The notes: a model not told the origin generated them from the letters alone. 55,101 nucleotides of DNA from Gemmatimonadota bacterium (GCA_022561145.1 JADFRS010000001.1:40322-95422), one strand, 5' to 3'. Numbered from the stretch's first letter, positions 36,655 to 46,741 are shown. Translations and numbers: made by a program.

Positions 36655-38151
36655 ATGTCCACGACCGAGACGGGCGCTCCATCCAGCGTCGCTGAGCGAG
36701 ATCGTCTCTTGCTCGATATCGGGCGTACCCTCACGGGCACGCTCAGCCTGGATGAATTGTACCAGGCCGTCTATCAGGAAACCGTCAGAGTCGTCCATGC
36801 GGAGGGCTTTTACATCGCCCTTTACGACCAGGCGAAGGATCTGGCAACGGTGGTCTACTTCGCCGACAGGGGTGAAGAGACCCAGTGCGACATCACCTAT
36901 CGCGGCTCCGACAGCGAAGTGATCAGGGCCGGACGCGGTACCATCATCGAGGATCGACTCGACAGTCAGTCTCTGATGCTGCTCGGAGATGCCGAGTCGG
37001 ACGTCACGCGCTCAGCCATGTCCGCACCCCTTACGCTCAGGGGCCGGGTCACCGGTGTCATCAGCACCCAAAGCTACGAGCCTCGTTCCTATAAGGAGCA
37101 CGACCTCGAGCTTCTCCAAGGGATTGCGGATGTCGCGGCCATCGCGATCGAGAACGCCAGGCACGTCGACAACCTTACACGCCGCCGGGAGGAGGCCGAG
37201 CAGATCGAGGAGATCGGGCGCCTCCTGGTATCGTCGTTGGACTTCGACGAAGTGCTGGAGAAGCTCACCGAAGCGGTGCTTCAGCAATCGGGGGCAGACA
37301 CTGCGGCCATCTGGATGATCGAGGGCACCGTTGCTTCAGTTCGGGCGTCGGCGGGGGAGCATCCCCCTCCGCCTGGAATCCGGTGGGACATCAGGGGCCA
37401 CCTCTTCGACCGACTCGTGCGAGACCGGGAGCACACGACGCTCGACGATCTCGGAAACAGCGAACTGGTGCCGAAACACCTGCGCGAGACGCTCACCTGC
37501 GGCACGGCCCTAGGGATTCCGCTCCTCTTCGGTGACCGGGTGGGCGGCTTCCTGGCGGTGGGAACCAAGGAACCACGGCCATTCAACGACGACTGCATAA
37601 GGGTCTTGCGCAGAATCGCCAGCCAGGCGTCGGTGGCACTGGAAAACGCGGAGCTTCATGCGGGCGTGGAGGCGCTGTCCCTGACCGACCCCCTCACCGG
37701 GCTTCCGAACCGGCGTCATCTACAGATTCATATGGATCGGGAGGTGGCCGCGGCCCGAAGGGGACGTGAGTTGTGCCTGATCCTGTTCGACATCGACGAC
37801 TTCAAGCGCTACAACGACACGCTGGGACACGTAGTGGGGGATCAACTCCTAAGGGCCTTCGCCCGAGTCCTGGATGAGGAAAACCGCGCGATGAACCTGG
37901 TGGCACGTTACGGCGGGGACGAGTTCGTCACAGTGCTTTCGGAGAGCGACGTGGCCGGTGCCGAACACTACATCCAGCGAATCCACGACCGGATCGCACG
38001 AGACCGCATATTGGCGCCGCAGGGCGTCACGGTCAGCTCAGGGTTCGCCACCTTCAAGAGCGATCAGATGGTCGGCATGGAAGAGCTCATCCAGGCGGCC
38101 GATCGGAACATGTACGCCAACAAGGAAAAGGGCGGAGGGACCCGCCACTGA
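36655..38151 (+). CDS. Diguanylate cyclase with two N-terminal GAF-like domains
   Basis: Two GAF-type regions, then LTDPLTGLPNRRHLQIHMDRE...LILFDIDDFKRYNDTLGH...ARYGGDEFVTVL. Confidence 0.93.
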   Translation: MSTTETGAPSSVAERDRLLLDIGRTLTGTLSLDELYQAVYQETVRVVHAEGFYIALYDQAKDLATVVYFADRGEETQCDITYRGSDSEVIRAGRGTIIEDRLDSQSLMLLGDAESDVTRSAMSAPLTLRGRVTGVISTQSYEPRSYKEHDLELLQGIADVAAIAIENARHVDNLTRRREEAEQIEEIGRLLVSSLDFDEVLEKLTEAVLQQSGADTAAIWMIEGTVASVRASAGEHPPPPGIRWDIRGHLFDRLVRDREHTTLDDLGNSELVPKHLRETLTCGTALGIPLLFGDRVGGFLAVGTKEPRPFNDDCIRVLRRIASQASVALENAELHAGVEALSLTDPLTGLPNRRHLQIHMDREVAAARRGRELCLILFDIDDFKRYNDTLGHVVGDQLLRAFARVLDEENRAMNLVARYGGDEFVTVLSESDVAGAEHYIQRIHDRIARDRILAPQGVTVSSGFATFKSDQMVGMEELIQAADRNMYANKEKGGGTRH

Positions 38152-38161
38152 TCGAGAGTCC

Positions 38162-39475
38162 CTAGCCTACACCGGCGCTCTGACCGACCAACTCGGCTTC
38201 CACCATCTCCGCATCCGGTCTCGGCTGCCAGATCTGTATCACCGGGAACGTCGCGTAGAACCAACGCAGCGACCCGATGAACAGACCCAAGAACATCAGT
38301 CCGATGAGAGGCCACCAAATCGTGACGGCCGGCCCGTCCTGGTACAGCGAGGGAGTAACCATCAGGTACTTCTCGAGCCACAGGCCGGCCAAGATCACGA
38401 AACCGAAGCCCCGTAACAGCGAAGGGGTCATCTTGGGCTTGCGGCCGATCAGCCCCGCGAACGGGATCACGAAGCACATGATGACCATGAGCAGGGACCA
38501 AGCCCCGAACGGTGGCTCGGACCGGCGGATGATCCAGGACTGTTCCCACGTCAGCTTGCCGTACCAGATGACCAGGTACTGGGCAAAGAACAGGTAGGCC
38601 CAGAAGACGCAGAATGCGAAGGTCAGCTTGCCGAGGTCGTGCAGTTGGCTTCGGCCCATCGCCTTGTCGAGATCGTTGTCCGATGCCTTCAGGAAGGTGA
38701 CCGCGATGGCAGTGGCCGTTATGCCGCTCCAGAAGGCGCCCATGAAGAACCAGGGCCCCATCATGGTCGAGTACCAGTGCGGCTCGAGCGACATGACCCA
38801 GTCGAACGCGATGATGCTCAATACTATGGCGTACACCATCACGAAGACCGGTGCCATGCGGGTCATGCGCCCGTAGCTCCGGTCCTCCTCCTCATCCTGG
38901 CCGAGCCAACCCTCACTCAGGCGCTCGTGCCAGCGAGCACGGCTCTCTCTGCCTTCTCGTTGAGCCCTATGAGCCTTGGCGTGGGCCATGTCCGGCCGGA
39001 GCGCGAGGTACGCAAAATACAGGCTCATGCCGAACAGCACGATCACACCGACCACGTTCCTGGTCACCAGGAACGGTCTGTTCAGATAGGCAGCCTTCTT
39101 CTGCAGGATGGGGTCGTGCGCCATCTCCGCGATCCACGGAAAGAACGACTCGCCGAGGCCCAGCATGGGCAGCATCAGAACAAAGGAAATAGGCAGGAAG
39201 GCGACGAAGGCCAGGCTGACGCGCCGCACCGACCAATTCCACTTCGCCTTCGTGATCCAGGTGGCTACGGTGAGTAGCATCGCCCCCATAGCGATAGCGG
39301 TGAAGAACAGCCAGTTGGACACGTAGGCCTGCCACGCGCGATCGGAGTCCTGCGTCAACGCGAGGATGAACGAGGCGAGGCCGACCACGACCATACCGAC
39401 CACGATGTTGTCCCAGGTCTTCGAGCGCTCCAAGTAGCGAATCGGAATCTCGGAGGGGATGTGCACATGCCACAC
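38162..39475 (-). CDS. actF: Alternative complex III subunit ActF (quinol:cytochrome c oxidoreductase membrane subunit)
   Basis: Polytopic membrane protein in canonical actABCDEF order; many TM segments. Confidence 0.88.
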   Translation of the reverse strand: MWHVHIPSEIPIRYLERSKTWDNIVVGMVVVGLASFILALTQDSDRAWQAYVSNWLFFTAIAMGAMLLTVATWITKAKWNWSVRRVSLAFVAFLPISFVLMLPMLGLGESFFPWIAEMAHDPILQKKAAYLNRPFLVTRNVVGVIVLFGMSLYFAYLALRPDMAHAKAHRAQREGRESRARWHERLSEGWLGQDEEEDRSYGRMTRMAPVFVMVYAIVLSIIAFDWVMSLEPHWYSTMMGPWFFMGAFWSGITATAIAVTFLKASDNDLDKAMGRSQLHDLGKLTFAFCVFWAYLFFAQYLVIWYGKLTWEQSWIIRRSEPPFGAWSLLMVIMCFVIPFAGLIGRKPKMTPSLLRGFGFVILAGLWLEKYLMVTPSLYQDGPAVTIWWPLIGLMFLGLFIGSLRWFYATFPVIQIWQPRPDAEMVEAELVGQSAGVG

Positions 39476-39477
39476 GG

Positions 39478-40104
39478 CTACCTACCTCCCCCGGCCCCGG
39501 TCGGCCCGTTGCCGGCGCGCCGCTGTAGCTCTCGCACGTAGTTCACGATGTGCCACCGGTCGATGTGCGTGATCTGATGGGCATACGCGGGCATGATCGG
39601 GCCACCCACGCGGATCTTTCCGTATATGACTCCGTCCGGGAAACCCGCCGTGCGCGCGTTGGAGAGGTCGATGCCCAGGGCCCCCGGGTACTTGTCGGCG
39701 ATGTAGCCCTCGGTGCCCACGCCTCGATCGCCGTGACACACCGCACACATTCGTAGGTACATCTCTTGGCCACGGGCGAGTGACGCGGCATCGGCCGGTA
39801 CGGGATTCTCCAGGTTTCTCACTGAGGGTGCCGACGTGAGTACGTCGATCATCGTGAACGGCGCAGGCATGTCGCCCATCTCAGGCTGTCCGGTGTTGAT
39901 CCGGCCGGGGGTGGTCGTGAAATTGCCGGCCGCGAACGGTACGGAATTCTCAGGCGCCGGCAACGGATTCTCGTACGGGTCGAACGAACGCTGGTCGCGC
40001 ATGCTGCGGCCAGCGAGCGCCACCATGAGATCGTCCAGAGGTGAGCATCCACTCGCGAGTACTACCAGGCCGAGAACGGCAACGGCTCGCAGGCTACGAC
40101 GCAT
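39478..40104 (-). CDS. actE: Alternative complex III subunit ActE, monoheme cytochrome c
   Basis: Lipoprotein-like LASGC; one CxxCH (CAVCH); VPFAAGNFTTTPGRINTGQ; position in cluster. Confidence 0.9.
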   Translation of the reverse strand: MRRSLRAVAVLGLVVLASGCSPLDDLMVALAGRSMRDQRSFDPYENPLPAPENSVPFAAGNFTTTPGRINTGQPEMGDMPAPFTMIDVLTSAPSVRNLENPVPADAASLARGQEMYLRMCAVCHGDRGVGTEGYIADKYPGALGIDLSNARTAGFPDGVIYGKIRVGGPIMPAYAHQITHIDRWHIVNYVRELQRRAGNGPTGAGGGR

Positions 40105-40615
40105 GGGCCACCCCCTCCGGGTTCTCTCGAATCTCGGCCGGTTCCTGGCTCTCCAGGATTCGGCGAGCTTCGCCGATGCGCCCCTCAGGCGCCGTGACGT
40201 ACAGACCGAACCGTCCCGCGCTGAACTCGGGATCGTAGACGACCATGGGCTTCACGTAGGGTAGGCGGCTGTTGATGAACATGCCGATCAAGGTGGCCAA
40301 GACGCCGAACAGGATCGCCAGCTCGAACGCGATGATCACGTAAGCGGGCATGGACAGGATGGGCTTTCCGCCCGTGATGATCGGCCAGTCCAGAGACGTG
40401 AACGAGGCCAGGGCGAAGCCGGCCGCCGCGCCCGACATGCCACCCACCAGCGTGAACACGCGAACAGGACTCTGGTCGTAGCCGAGCGCCTCCTCGATGA
40501 GGTGGTCCGGATAGGGCGAAAATACCGTGATCGACGCAATCCCGGCCTTCCGCAGCTCCCCGATAGCATCGACGGTGGAATCCACATAGTCGAACGAAGC
40601 GAGCAGCCCGGTCAT
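40094..40615 (-). CDS. actD: Alternative complex III subunit ActD (DUF3341-like)
   Basis: MTGLLASFDYVDSTVDAIGELRKAGIASITVFSPYPDHLIEEAL; two TM segments; position in cluster. Confidence 0.92.
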   Translation of the reverse strand: MTGLLASFDYVDSTVDAIGELRKAGIASITVFSPYPDHLIEEALGYDQSPVRVFTLVGGMSGAAAGFALASFTSLDWPIITGGKPILSMPAYVIIAFELAILFGVLATLIGMFINSRLPYVKPMVVYDPEFSAGRFGLYVTAPEGRIGEARRILESQEPAEIRENPEGVAHAS

Positions 40616-42003
40616 GACTGACCCCCATCACCCGCTACGGCTTGAGCGGTCCGATCGCCCCTCATCGGCCTGATCAGGACCTCCTTGAGCTCGGCGATCG
40701 CCACCGGCGGAATGAGCCTGGTAAACAGCAGGAACCAGAACCCGAACCAGCAGAAGCTCCCGACCAGGATGCCCATCTCGGTAAGCGACGGTCGGTACAC
40801 GCCCCAGGCGAAGGGCTCGTATTCGTGTGACAGCGACGTGACCACGATCACGTAGCGCTCGAACCACATGCCGATGTTGATGAAGATCGAGATGACGAAC
40901 AGAGCGGGTACCGAACGGCGGATCCGCTTGAACCACAGCATGAGCGGCACGAAGCCGTTGCAGACCAGCATGATCCAGGCGGCCCACCAATAGTGGCCGA
41001 AGAGCCGGAACCAGAACGCCTGCCGCTCGGCAGGCTCACCGCTGTACCACGCCATGAAGAACTCGGACATGTAGGCGTACAGCACGATCATCGACGTGAG
41101 CAAGCAGAGCTTGGCCAACGCGTCGAAGTGCTTGGTAGTGAGGTACGCCTCGAGCCCGAACGCCTTCCGCATGGGCACGGCGAGCGTGATCACCATCGCG
41201 CAGCCCGAGAAGATCGCGCCCGCCACGAAGTACGGGGCGAAGATGGTGGCGTGCCAGCCGGGCACGATCGTTACAGCGAAGTCCCAGGAGACCACCGAGT
41301 GCACCGAGAGCACCAGCGGGGTCGCGAGCGCGGCCAGGAAGATGTAGGCCTTACTGAAGTGGTGCCACTCGCGGTCCGTCCCACGCCACCCCATGGAAAT
41401 AATCTTGTAGAACTTCTTCCTCAAGCCGGTCGCCTGGTCTCTGGCGGCCGCCAGGTCGGGAATCGTCCCCAGGTAAAAGAAGGTCGCCGACACGGTGAAG
41501 TAGGTGGTGACCGCAAAAACATCCCAGACCAGCGGCGAGCGGAAGTTGGGCCACAGAAACCGCGAGTTCGGATACGGGATCAGCCAGTAGGCGTGCCACA
41601 CCCGCCCCACGTGGATGAGCGGGAACAGCCCGGCGGTCATGACCGCGAACACCGTCATGGCCTCGGCCATGCGATAGATCGCCTGCCGCCACGGCGCCCT
41701 GAACAGGAACAGGATTGCGGAGATCAGCGTGCCGGAGTGCGCGATACCGACCCAGAACACGAAGCTCGTGATGTACACGCCCCAGCCCACTGGTCCGTTC
41801 AGGCCGCTGACCCCGATGCCCTTGACGACCTGATATCCCCAGGACGTGAAGAACAGCCCGACGCCCGCGGCCGCGATGCCGAAGAGAATCCACCACCCGA
41901 GGCCTGGCCGGCCGAGAGGTCTCAGGATGTCTCTGTTGACGTCGCCGAGGGATGGGACGTCCGGATGAGCCAGCGCGCCCCTGCTGCGGTCGGCCGCCAT
42001 CAA
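40612..42003 (-). CDS. actC: Alternative complex III subunit ActC (NrfD/PsrC-like membrane protein)
   Basis: GWGVYITSFVFWVGIAHSGTLISAILFLFRAPWR, VVSWDFAVTIVPGWHATIFAPYFVAGAIFSG. Confidence 0.94.
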   Translation of the reverse strand: MMAADRSRGALAHPDVPSLGDVNRDILRPLGRPGLGWWILFGIAAAGVGLFFTSWGYQVVKGIGVSGLNGPVGWGVYITSFVFWVGIAHSGTLISAILFLFRAPWRQAIYRMAEAMTVFAVMTAGLFPLIHVGRVWHAYWLIPYPNSRFLWPNFRSPLVWDVFAVTTYFTVSATFFYLGTIPDLAAARDQATGLRKKFYKIISMGWRGTDREWHHFSKAYIFLAALATPLVLSVHSVVSWDFAVTIVPGWHATIFAPYFVAGAIFSGCAMVITLAVPMRKAFGLEAYLTTKHFDALAKLCLLTSMIVLYAYMSEFFMAWYSGEPAERQAFWFRLFGHYWWAAWIMLVCNGFVPLMLWFKRIRRSVPALFVISIFINIGMWFERYVIVVTSLSHEYEPFAWGVYRPSLTEMGILVGSFCWFGFWFLLFTRLIPPVAIAELKEVLIRPMRGDRTAQAVAGDGGQS

Positions 42004-45000
42004 TGCTCCCCGGATTCCACGTCGTGGAACGTCACCTTCTTCAGATAGCTCACGGCAGGCTGTGTGTTCACGGTGGAATCGAGCACTCGGTAGGTCCGCT
42101 CGTTCTGGATGATCCGGGCGACGCGGGAATTCTCGTCGCGCACGTCACCAAAGACGATCGCTTCAGCCGGGCAACTCTGCTGGCACGCCGGGACGACCTC
42201 ACCGTCACGCATGCCTCGGCCCTCCACGGCGGTCCGGTTCTGGACGGCCCTGATGCGCTGTATGCAGAACGAGCACTTCTCCATGACGCCGCCCTCCCGA
42301 ACCGTGACGTCCGGGTTGAACTGCATGTTCATCGGCTCCGGAATCTGATCCGCGTAGCTGTACCAGTTGAAGACCCGGAGCTTGTACGGGCAGTTGTTGG
42401 CGCAGTAACGAGTGCCCACGCACCGGTTGTACACCTGCACGTTGAGTCCCTCGGCATTGTGATAGGTGGCGTATACCGGGCAGACCGACTCACACGGCGC
42501 GTTACCACAGTGCTGGCAGAGCATCGGCAAGAACCGGATGTCCACCGGACCCGCCTCGTCGGCGTGGACCGTCTCGTAGTAGCGCTCGAGGCGTATCCAG
42601 TGCATCTCGCGGCCCATGATCATCTGATTCTCGCCCACCCACGGCACATTGTTCTCGGCCTGGCAGGCGGTCACGCAAGCGCTACAGCCCGTGCACTTGT
42701 CGAGGTCGATGGCCATGCCCCAGCGAGGGCCCTCGTGCGCATCCACGTACTGACCGTATTCGGCGCCGGGCAAAGGGAAGTCCCCGGGCTGGCCGTCCGT
42801 CTCGACCGGCACGAAGCCGCCGACACCCTGGAGCTCCTTGAGTTGCCCATGCGCGTCGGCCTCGCCCGCTTCCTCATGGCCGAGCTCCGCCAGCGCCACG
42901 GCCGGCGTGATGCCGCGCTCGTGCTGCTCGGTGGCACCGGCAATCGTGGCCAACTTGCGTCGCTCGCCCGTCGCGGTGATCGACACCCGCGTCGCCAAGT
43001 TGACTAGACCGCCCGACGGCTCTTCGGTCTCGGCCGGCAGCAGTGCCATCGCGTTCACGCCGTTGCCGTCCGCGAATCGCCCGGCCCCGGTATGGCCGCC
43101 TCCCATGGCCAGGGCCACCACGTCCTCACGGATGCCCGGATACGTCCAAACCGGAACCTCGACCGAGCCGTGCTCGGAGGCGACCGTGACCATGTCGCCG
43201 TCACGCAGACCCAGGCCCTCGGCGGCACGCGGATTCATCTCGACCCAGGAGTGCCAGGTGATCTTGCTCACCGGATCCGGCAACTCGAGCAACCAGGGCC
43301 GGTTCGCGTTCAGGGCTCCGTCGCCGAACCGGGCAGACGGATGCACCATCAGGTGGAAATCCCCATCCCCGTCGAACGCCGGCACGTCGAACACGAGCGC
43401 GGCGTCCGGCGAGCGCAGGGAAGCAGCGCCTCCCGAGGACACCTCCGTCTCCAGCACGCCGTTCTTGAGGGCGTCGCGCCACGCGGTCTCGAAGTCGCCA
43501 GCGCCACCCAGCAGCCTCTGCCAACTCGTGCGCAGATAGTCGTAGAAGGTTGCCGCGCCGAGATCGTTGCCCATGAGAGTCGCGACGGAAAGCAGCACGT
43601 CCGCGCTCTGCTTGGAGTCGAAGTTGGGCACGGGCTGCATGGCAGGCTGGCTCAGGGCGTGCAGCCCGGGCCGCGGGTTGGAGTCACCCCACGACTCGAG
43701 GAAGTGGCGGTCGGGGAGGATCAGATCGGCCATCTCGGCCGTCTCGTTCATGGAACTGGCGAAGACGACCTTGAACGGCATCGCCTCGAAGGCGGCAGCG
43801 AACCCACTCGCGGCAGGCAGCGAGTGTGCTGGATTGCAGCCGTGCACGAGCACCGCCTGCACCCCTCCGCCCGTCATGGTCCGGATCGCCATCTCCATGT
43901 CACGGTACGGAGTGGAAGCGGAGCCGAGGTCCGCGTTGTTCAGGCTGACGGTCCGGCCGACGTTGCCGGCCACGAAGTTCAAGACGAGTACGGCGAGGTT
44001 CGACGCGGTTGCGTTCCGGTGCTGCCCGCTGAAGCCCGGCCCCAACGCCAGGCTCGGCCCCGCCGCAGCGAACCGTTCCGCCAGCTCGGTGATCTCATCT
44101 GCGGAAAGCCCGGTCGCCTGTGCCACGGTTTGCGGCGTGTATGCCCGCACGATCTCGGCATACGGACCGGCGTCGTTGCCGCTCCCGGAAATCACGTTGG
44201 CCATGGCCAGAGCGACCAGCCCCTCCGAACCCGGCGTGATGGGGAACCAATCGTCGGCGTTCTGGCCTGTGAGGGACAATCTCGGCCCCACCAGGACCAG
44301 GCGCCCCTTCTCGCCGTCCTCGTCCACACTGCTCATGCGGGCGAAGCCCCGGCCGTGCTCTACGGGCGAGAGCCAACCCGTGAGGAAGTCCGCCCCGAAC
44401 GAGACGATGAGGCGCGCAGCTTCCAGATCGTAGGAGGGCACCACGTTGCGCCCGAAAGCAAGCCGCGTGGCCTCCCGAAGCGGTGCCTCGGAGAGTGCAT
44501 CGTACTCGATGCGCCTTCCGCCCGTGGCCGAGACGAACCCGTCGATGAGGTCACCGAACGTGGGGCCGGTGCTGCCGGTGAGGAACAGATAGTCACCGTC
44601 ACCGAGCCGATCCGCCAGCAACTGCTCGGCCTCCTCCCAGGAGATCTGCCGCATGCCGTTCGCATCCCTGAGCATGGGCCCGGCGAAGCGATCGGGGTCG
44701 TAGAGCCCCTGAAGCGAGGAATGCCCTCTCGAACAGAGCGCCCCCGAGGATATGGGATGCCGAGGATTGCCCTCGACCTTTACCACACGCCCCTCTCGGG
44801 TACGCACCCACATGCCACAACCGGCCGGGCATTCGCCGCAGACGGTCGTGTACCAGGTGGCTACGCCAGGCGTGATCTCTTCGGGCGGGACGACATAGGG
44901 GATGAGGCGCTCGACGTTCTCCGTCGAGCATCCGACCACTCCGGCACCGGCGCTACTGACGCCGACCACCTTAAGGAAGTCCCTTCTCTTGATCCCCGAG

Positions 45001-45014
45001 GCACCTTCGCTCAT
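42000..45014 (-). CDS. actB: Alternative complex III subunit ActB (Tat-dependent; molybdopterin-enzyme-like domain fused to ferredoxin-like FeS domain)
   Basis: RRDFLK Tat motif with VVGC; VCGECPAGCG...ALCSRG; C-terminal CTGCSACVTACQ, CQHCGNAPCESVCP, CANNCP, CSFC. Start ATG 45014. Confidence 0.94.
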   Translation of the reverse strand: MSEGASGIKRRDFLKVVGVSSAGAGVVGCSTENVERLIPYVVPPEEITPGVATWYTTVCGECPAGCGMWVRTREGRVVKVEGNPRHPISSGALCSRGHSSLQGLYDPDRFAGPMLRDANGMRQISWEEAEQLLADRLGDGDYLFLTGSTGPTFGDLIDGFVSATGGRRIEYDALSEAPLREATRLAFGRNVVPSYDLEAARLIVSFGADFLTGWLSPVEHGRGFARMSSVDEDGEKGRLVLVGPRLSLTGQNADDWFPITPGSEGLVALAMANVISGSGNDAGPYAEIVRAYTPQTVAQATGLSADEITELAERFAAAGPSLALGPGFSGQHRNATASNLAVLVLNFVAGNVGRTVSLNNADLGSASTPYRDMEMAIRTMTGGGVQAVLVHGCNPAHSLPAASGFAAAFEAMPFKVVFASSMNETAEMADLILPDRHFLESWGDSNPRPGLHALSQPAMQPVPNFDSKQSADVLLSVATLMGNDLGAATFYDYLRTSWQRLLGGAGDFETAWRDALKNGVLETEVSSGGAASLRSPDAALVFDVPAFDGDGDFHLMVHPSARFGDGALNANRPWLLELPDPVSKITWHSWVEMNPRAAEGLGLRDGDMVTVASEHGSVEVPVWTYPGIREDVVALAMGGGHTGAGRFADGNGVNAMALLPAETEEPSGGLVNLATRVSITATGERRKLATIAGATEQHERGITPAVALAELGHEEAGEADAHGQLKELQGVGGFVPVETDGQPGDFPLPGAEYGQYVDAHEGPRWGMAIDLDKCTGCSACVTACQAENNVPWVGENQMIMGREMHWIRLERYYETVHADEAGPVDIRFLPMLCQHCGNAPCESVCPVYATYHNAEGLNVQVYNRCVGTRYCANNCPYKLRVFNWYSYADQIPEPMNMQFNPDVTVREGGVMEKCSFCIQRIRAVQNRTAVEGRGMRDGEVVPACQQSCPAEAIVFGDVRDENSRVARIIQNERTYRVLDSTVNTQPAVSYLKKVTFHDVESGEH

Positions 45015-45033
45015 TTGGGTCGTCTCGATACGG

Positions 45034-45588
45034 TCAGAAGTGACACACCGCACAGTCGCGCGAAGCTTCCCGCTCCTTATGGCACGACACACACCACCCC
45101 ATGCTCAGGCTCTGGACAGGCTTTTCAATCACCCCAGCTGTCTCGGCGACTTGGCCGTGGCACTCGGTACAGTCCACCTGCGCCGCCACGTGCCTCATGT
45201 GTGGGAACCTCACGTGATCAGACACTTTGTAGACGCGAACCCACGGGATGGGCTCCTGCCGCTCCCAGTAGCCCACCACCTTGGCGATCTCCGCCTGCTG
45301 CTCCTCGGTCGTCCCGCGGATCACCTGGTGGCATCCCCAACACGTTGCTACGGGCGGAATACCGGCGGCCACAGAACGCTCGGCCGAGAAATGGCAGTAT
45401 TGACAGTCGATCCGGTCCTGGCCCGCATGGATGCTGTGCGGAAAGGCAATGGGCTGGATGCTGGTCGGAGCCGCCGTGCCGGCAACGTCCGTCGCCTCGT
45501 CTTGACTACTTCCCCGTACCTGGACGAACGCCACGGTCAGCAGGGCCATGCCCCCGGCGGCAGGAAGTAGAGTCCATCGCTTCTTCAT
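45034..45588 (-). CDS. actA: Alternative complex III subunit ActA, pentaheme cytochrome c
   Basis: Five CxxCH motifs: CQYCH, CWGCH, CTECH, CVSCH, CAVCH; N-terminal TM anchor. Confidence 0.94.
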   Translation of the reverse strand: MKKRWTLLPAAGGMALLTVAFVQVRGSSQDEATDVAGTAAPTSIQPIAFPHSIHAGQDRIDCQYCHFSAERSVAAGIPPVATCWGCHQVIRGTTEEQQAEIAKVVGYWERQEPIPWVRVYKVSDHVRFPHMRHVAAQVDCTECHGQVAETAGVIEKPVQSLSMGWCVSCHKEREASRDCAVCHF

Positions 45589-45766
45589 ATTCTATGGAGA
45601 GGAGGTTTCTCGGCGATTCAACCCAGCGTGCAAGCGGCCGGAAGCTATGTGGGGCCCCCTGTCGTGTCAACGCTGCCACGGGCCTCCGCGAGAACCTTTT
45701 TTCGGCGGCGGGTGTTTAACTTTTTCCGTTTCAACCGTGGGAAAAAAGCGGAGGGAGAAGGCAACT

Positions 45767-46741
45767 TTGGCCGACACGGCAGCCCTGCAGGAAACACGTC
45801 CGAGCGTCGATCTCCTCAACCGGCTGATCGCTGAGGTCGAGGTCGTCTTCCACGGCAAGAACGAGGTCATCCGGTTCGCTGTAGCAGCGCTCCTCGCCAG
45901 GGGTCACATCCTCTTCGAGGACGTTCCGGGAGTAGGTAAGACGACGCTGGCGCATGCGCTCGCCACCGCGCTCGGGCTGTCCTTCAAGAGAATTCAGTTC
46001 ACGAGCGACCTCTTGCCTTCCGATGTCCTGGGCGTGTCGATCTACAACCCACGGACCTCCGAGTTCGAGACGAGGCCGGGGCCGATCTTCACGAACTTGG
46101 TTCTGGCCGACGAAATCAACCGCGCTCCGCCCAGAACCCAGAGCGGGCTCTTGCAGGCCATGCAGGAGGGCCAGGTCAGCATCGACGACAAGACGCACGA
46201 CCTGCCGATGCCCTTCATGGTGATGGCGACCCAAAATCCACTCGAGCATCACGGCACGTACCCCCTTCCCGAGAGCCAGGTAGACCGGTTCCTGATGAGG
46301 CTGGCGATCGGGTATCCGGACGCGGAGGCCGAGCGGCGCATTCTGCTCGAGTCCACCCAAGAGGCGACGTGGGACGAAAGGATCCAGGCTGTGCTCACGC
46401 CACCCCAGGTCTTGGCCCTTCAGCAGGAGGTGCAGGAGATCGAGGCCGAACGTTCTCTGGTGGACTACTTGATGGAGATCGTCCATCGAACCCGTACGGA
46501 GCCCCGCTTGCGCATGGGGGTCAGCCCTAGGGGCGCGATTGCTCTGTTCCGTGCGGCGCGCGCCCTGGCACTGCTCGACGGCCGGTCATTTCTGGTGCCC
46601 AGCGACATCCATAGGCTGGTCGTGCCTTGTCTGGCGCACCGGGTGCTGCCGGTCGGCACCACCGCGGCCACGCATGAGGCGCACGAGGAGTCCGCAGCCA
46701 TTCTAGAGGACATCCTGGAAAGCCTCGCAGTACCGGTGTGA
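45767..46741 (+). CDS. MoxR-family AAA+ ATPase
   Basis: GHILFEDVPGVGKTTLAHALA, FTSDLLPSDVLGVSIY, ATQNPLEHHGTYPLPESQVDRFLM. TTG start at 45767 preceded by GGAGGGAGAAGG; GTG 45737 is an alternative. Confidence 0.93.
   Translation: MADTAALQETRPSVDLLNRLIAEVEVVFHGKNEVIRFAVAALLARGHILFEDVPGVGKTTLAHALATALGLSFKRIQFTSDLLPSDVLGVSIYNPRTSEFETRPGPIFTNLVLADEINRAPPRTQSGLLQAMQEGQVSIDDKTHDLPMPFMVMATQNPLEHHGTYPLPESQVDRFLMRLAIGYPDAEAERRILLESTQEATWDERIQAVLTPPQVLALQQEVQEIEAERSLVDYLMEIVHRTRTEPRLRMGVSPRGAIALFRAARALALLDGRSFLVPSDIHRLVVPCLAHRVLPVGTTAATHEAHEESAAILEDILESLAVPV

Noticed and set aside
40993-42048. 351-aa + strand ORF antisense to actC
   Set aside because: Shadow ORF with biased composition (E/R/H/P), no domain.
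43092-45719. 875-aa + strand ORF antisense to actB/actA
   Set aside because: High-GC mirror ORF with low-complexity R/H/G/P-rich translation and no motifs; the opposite strand encodes clear ActB/ActA.
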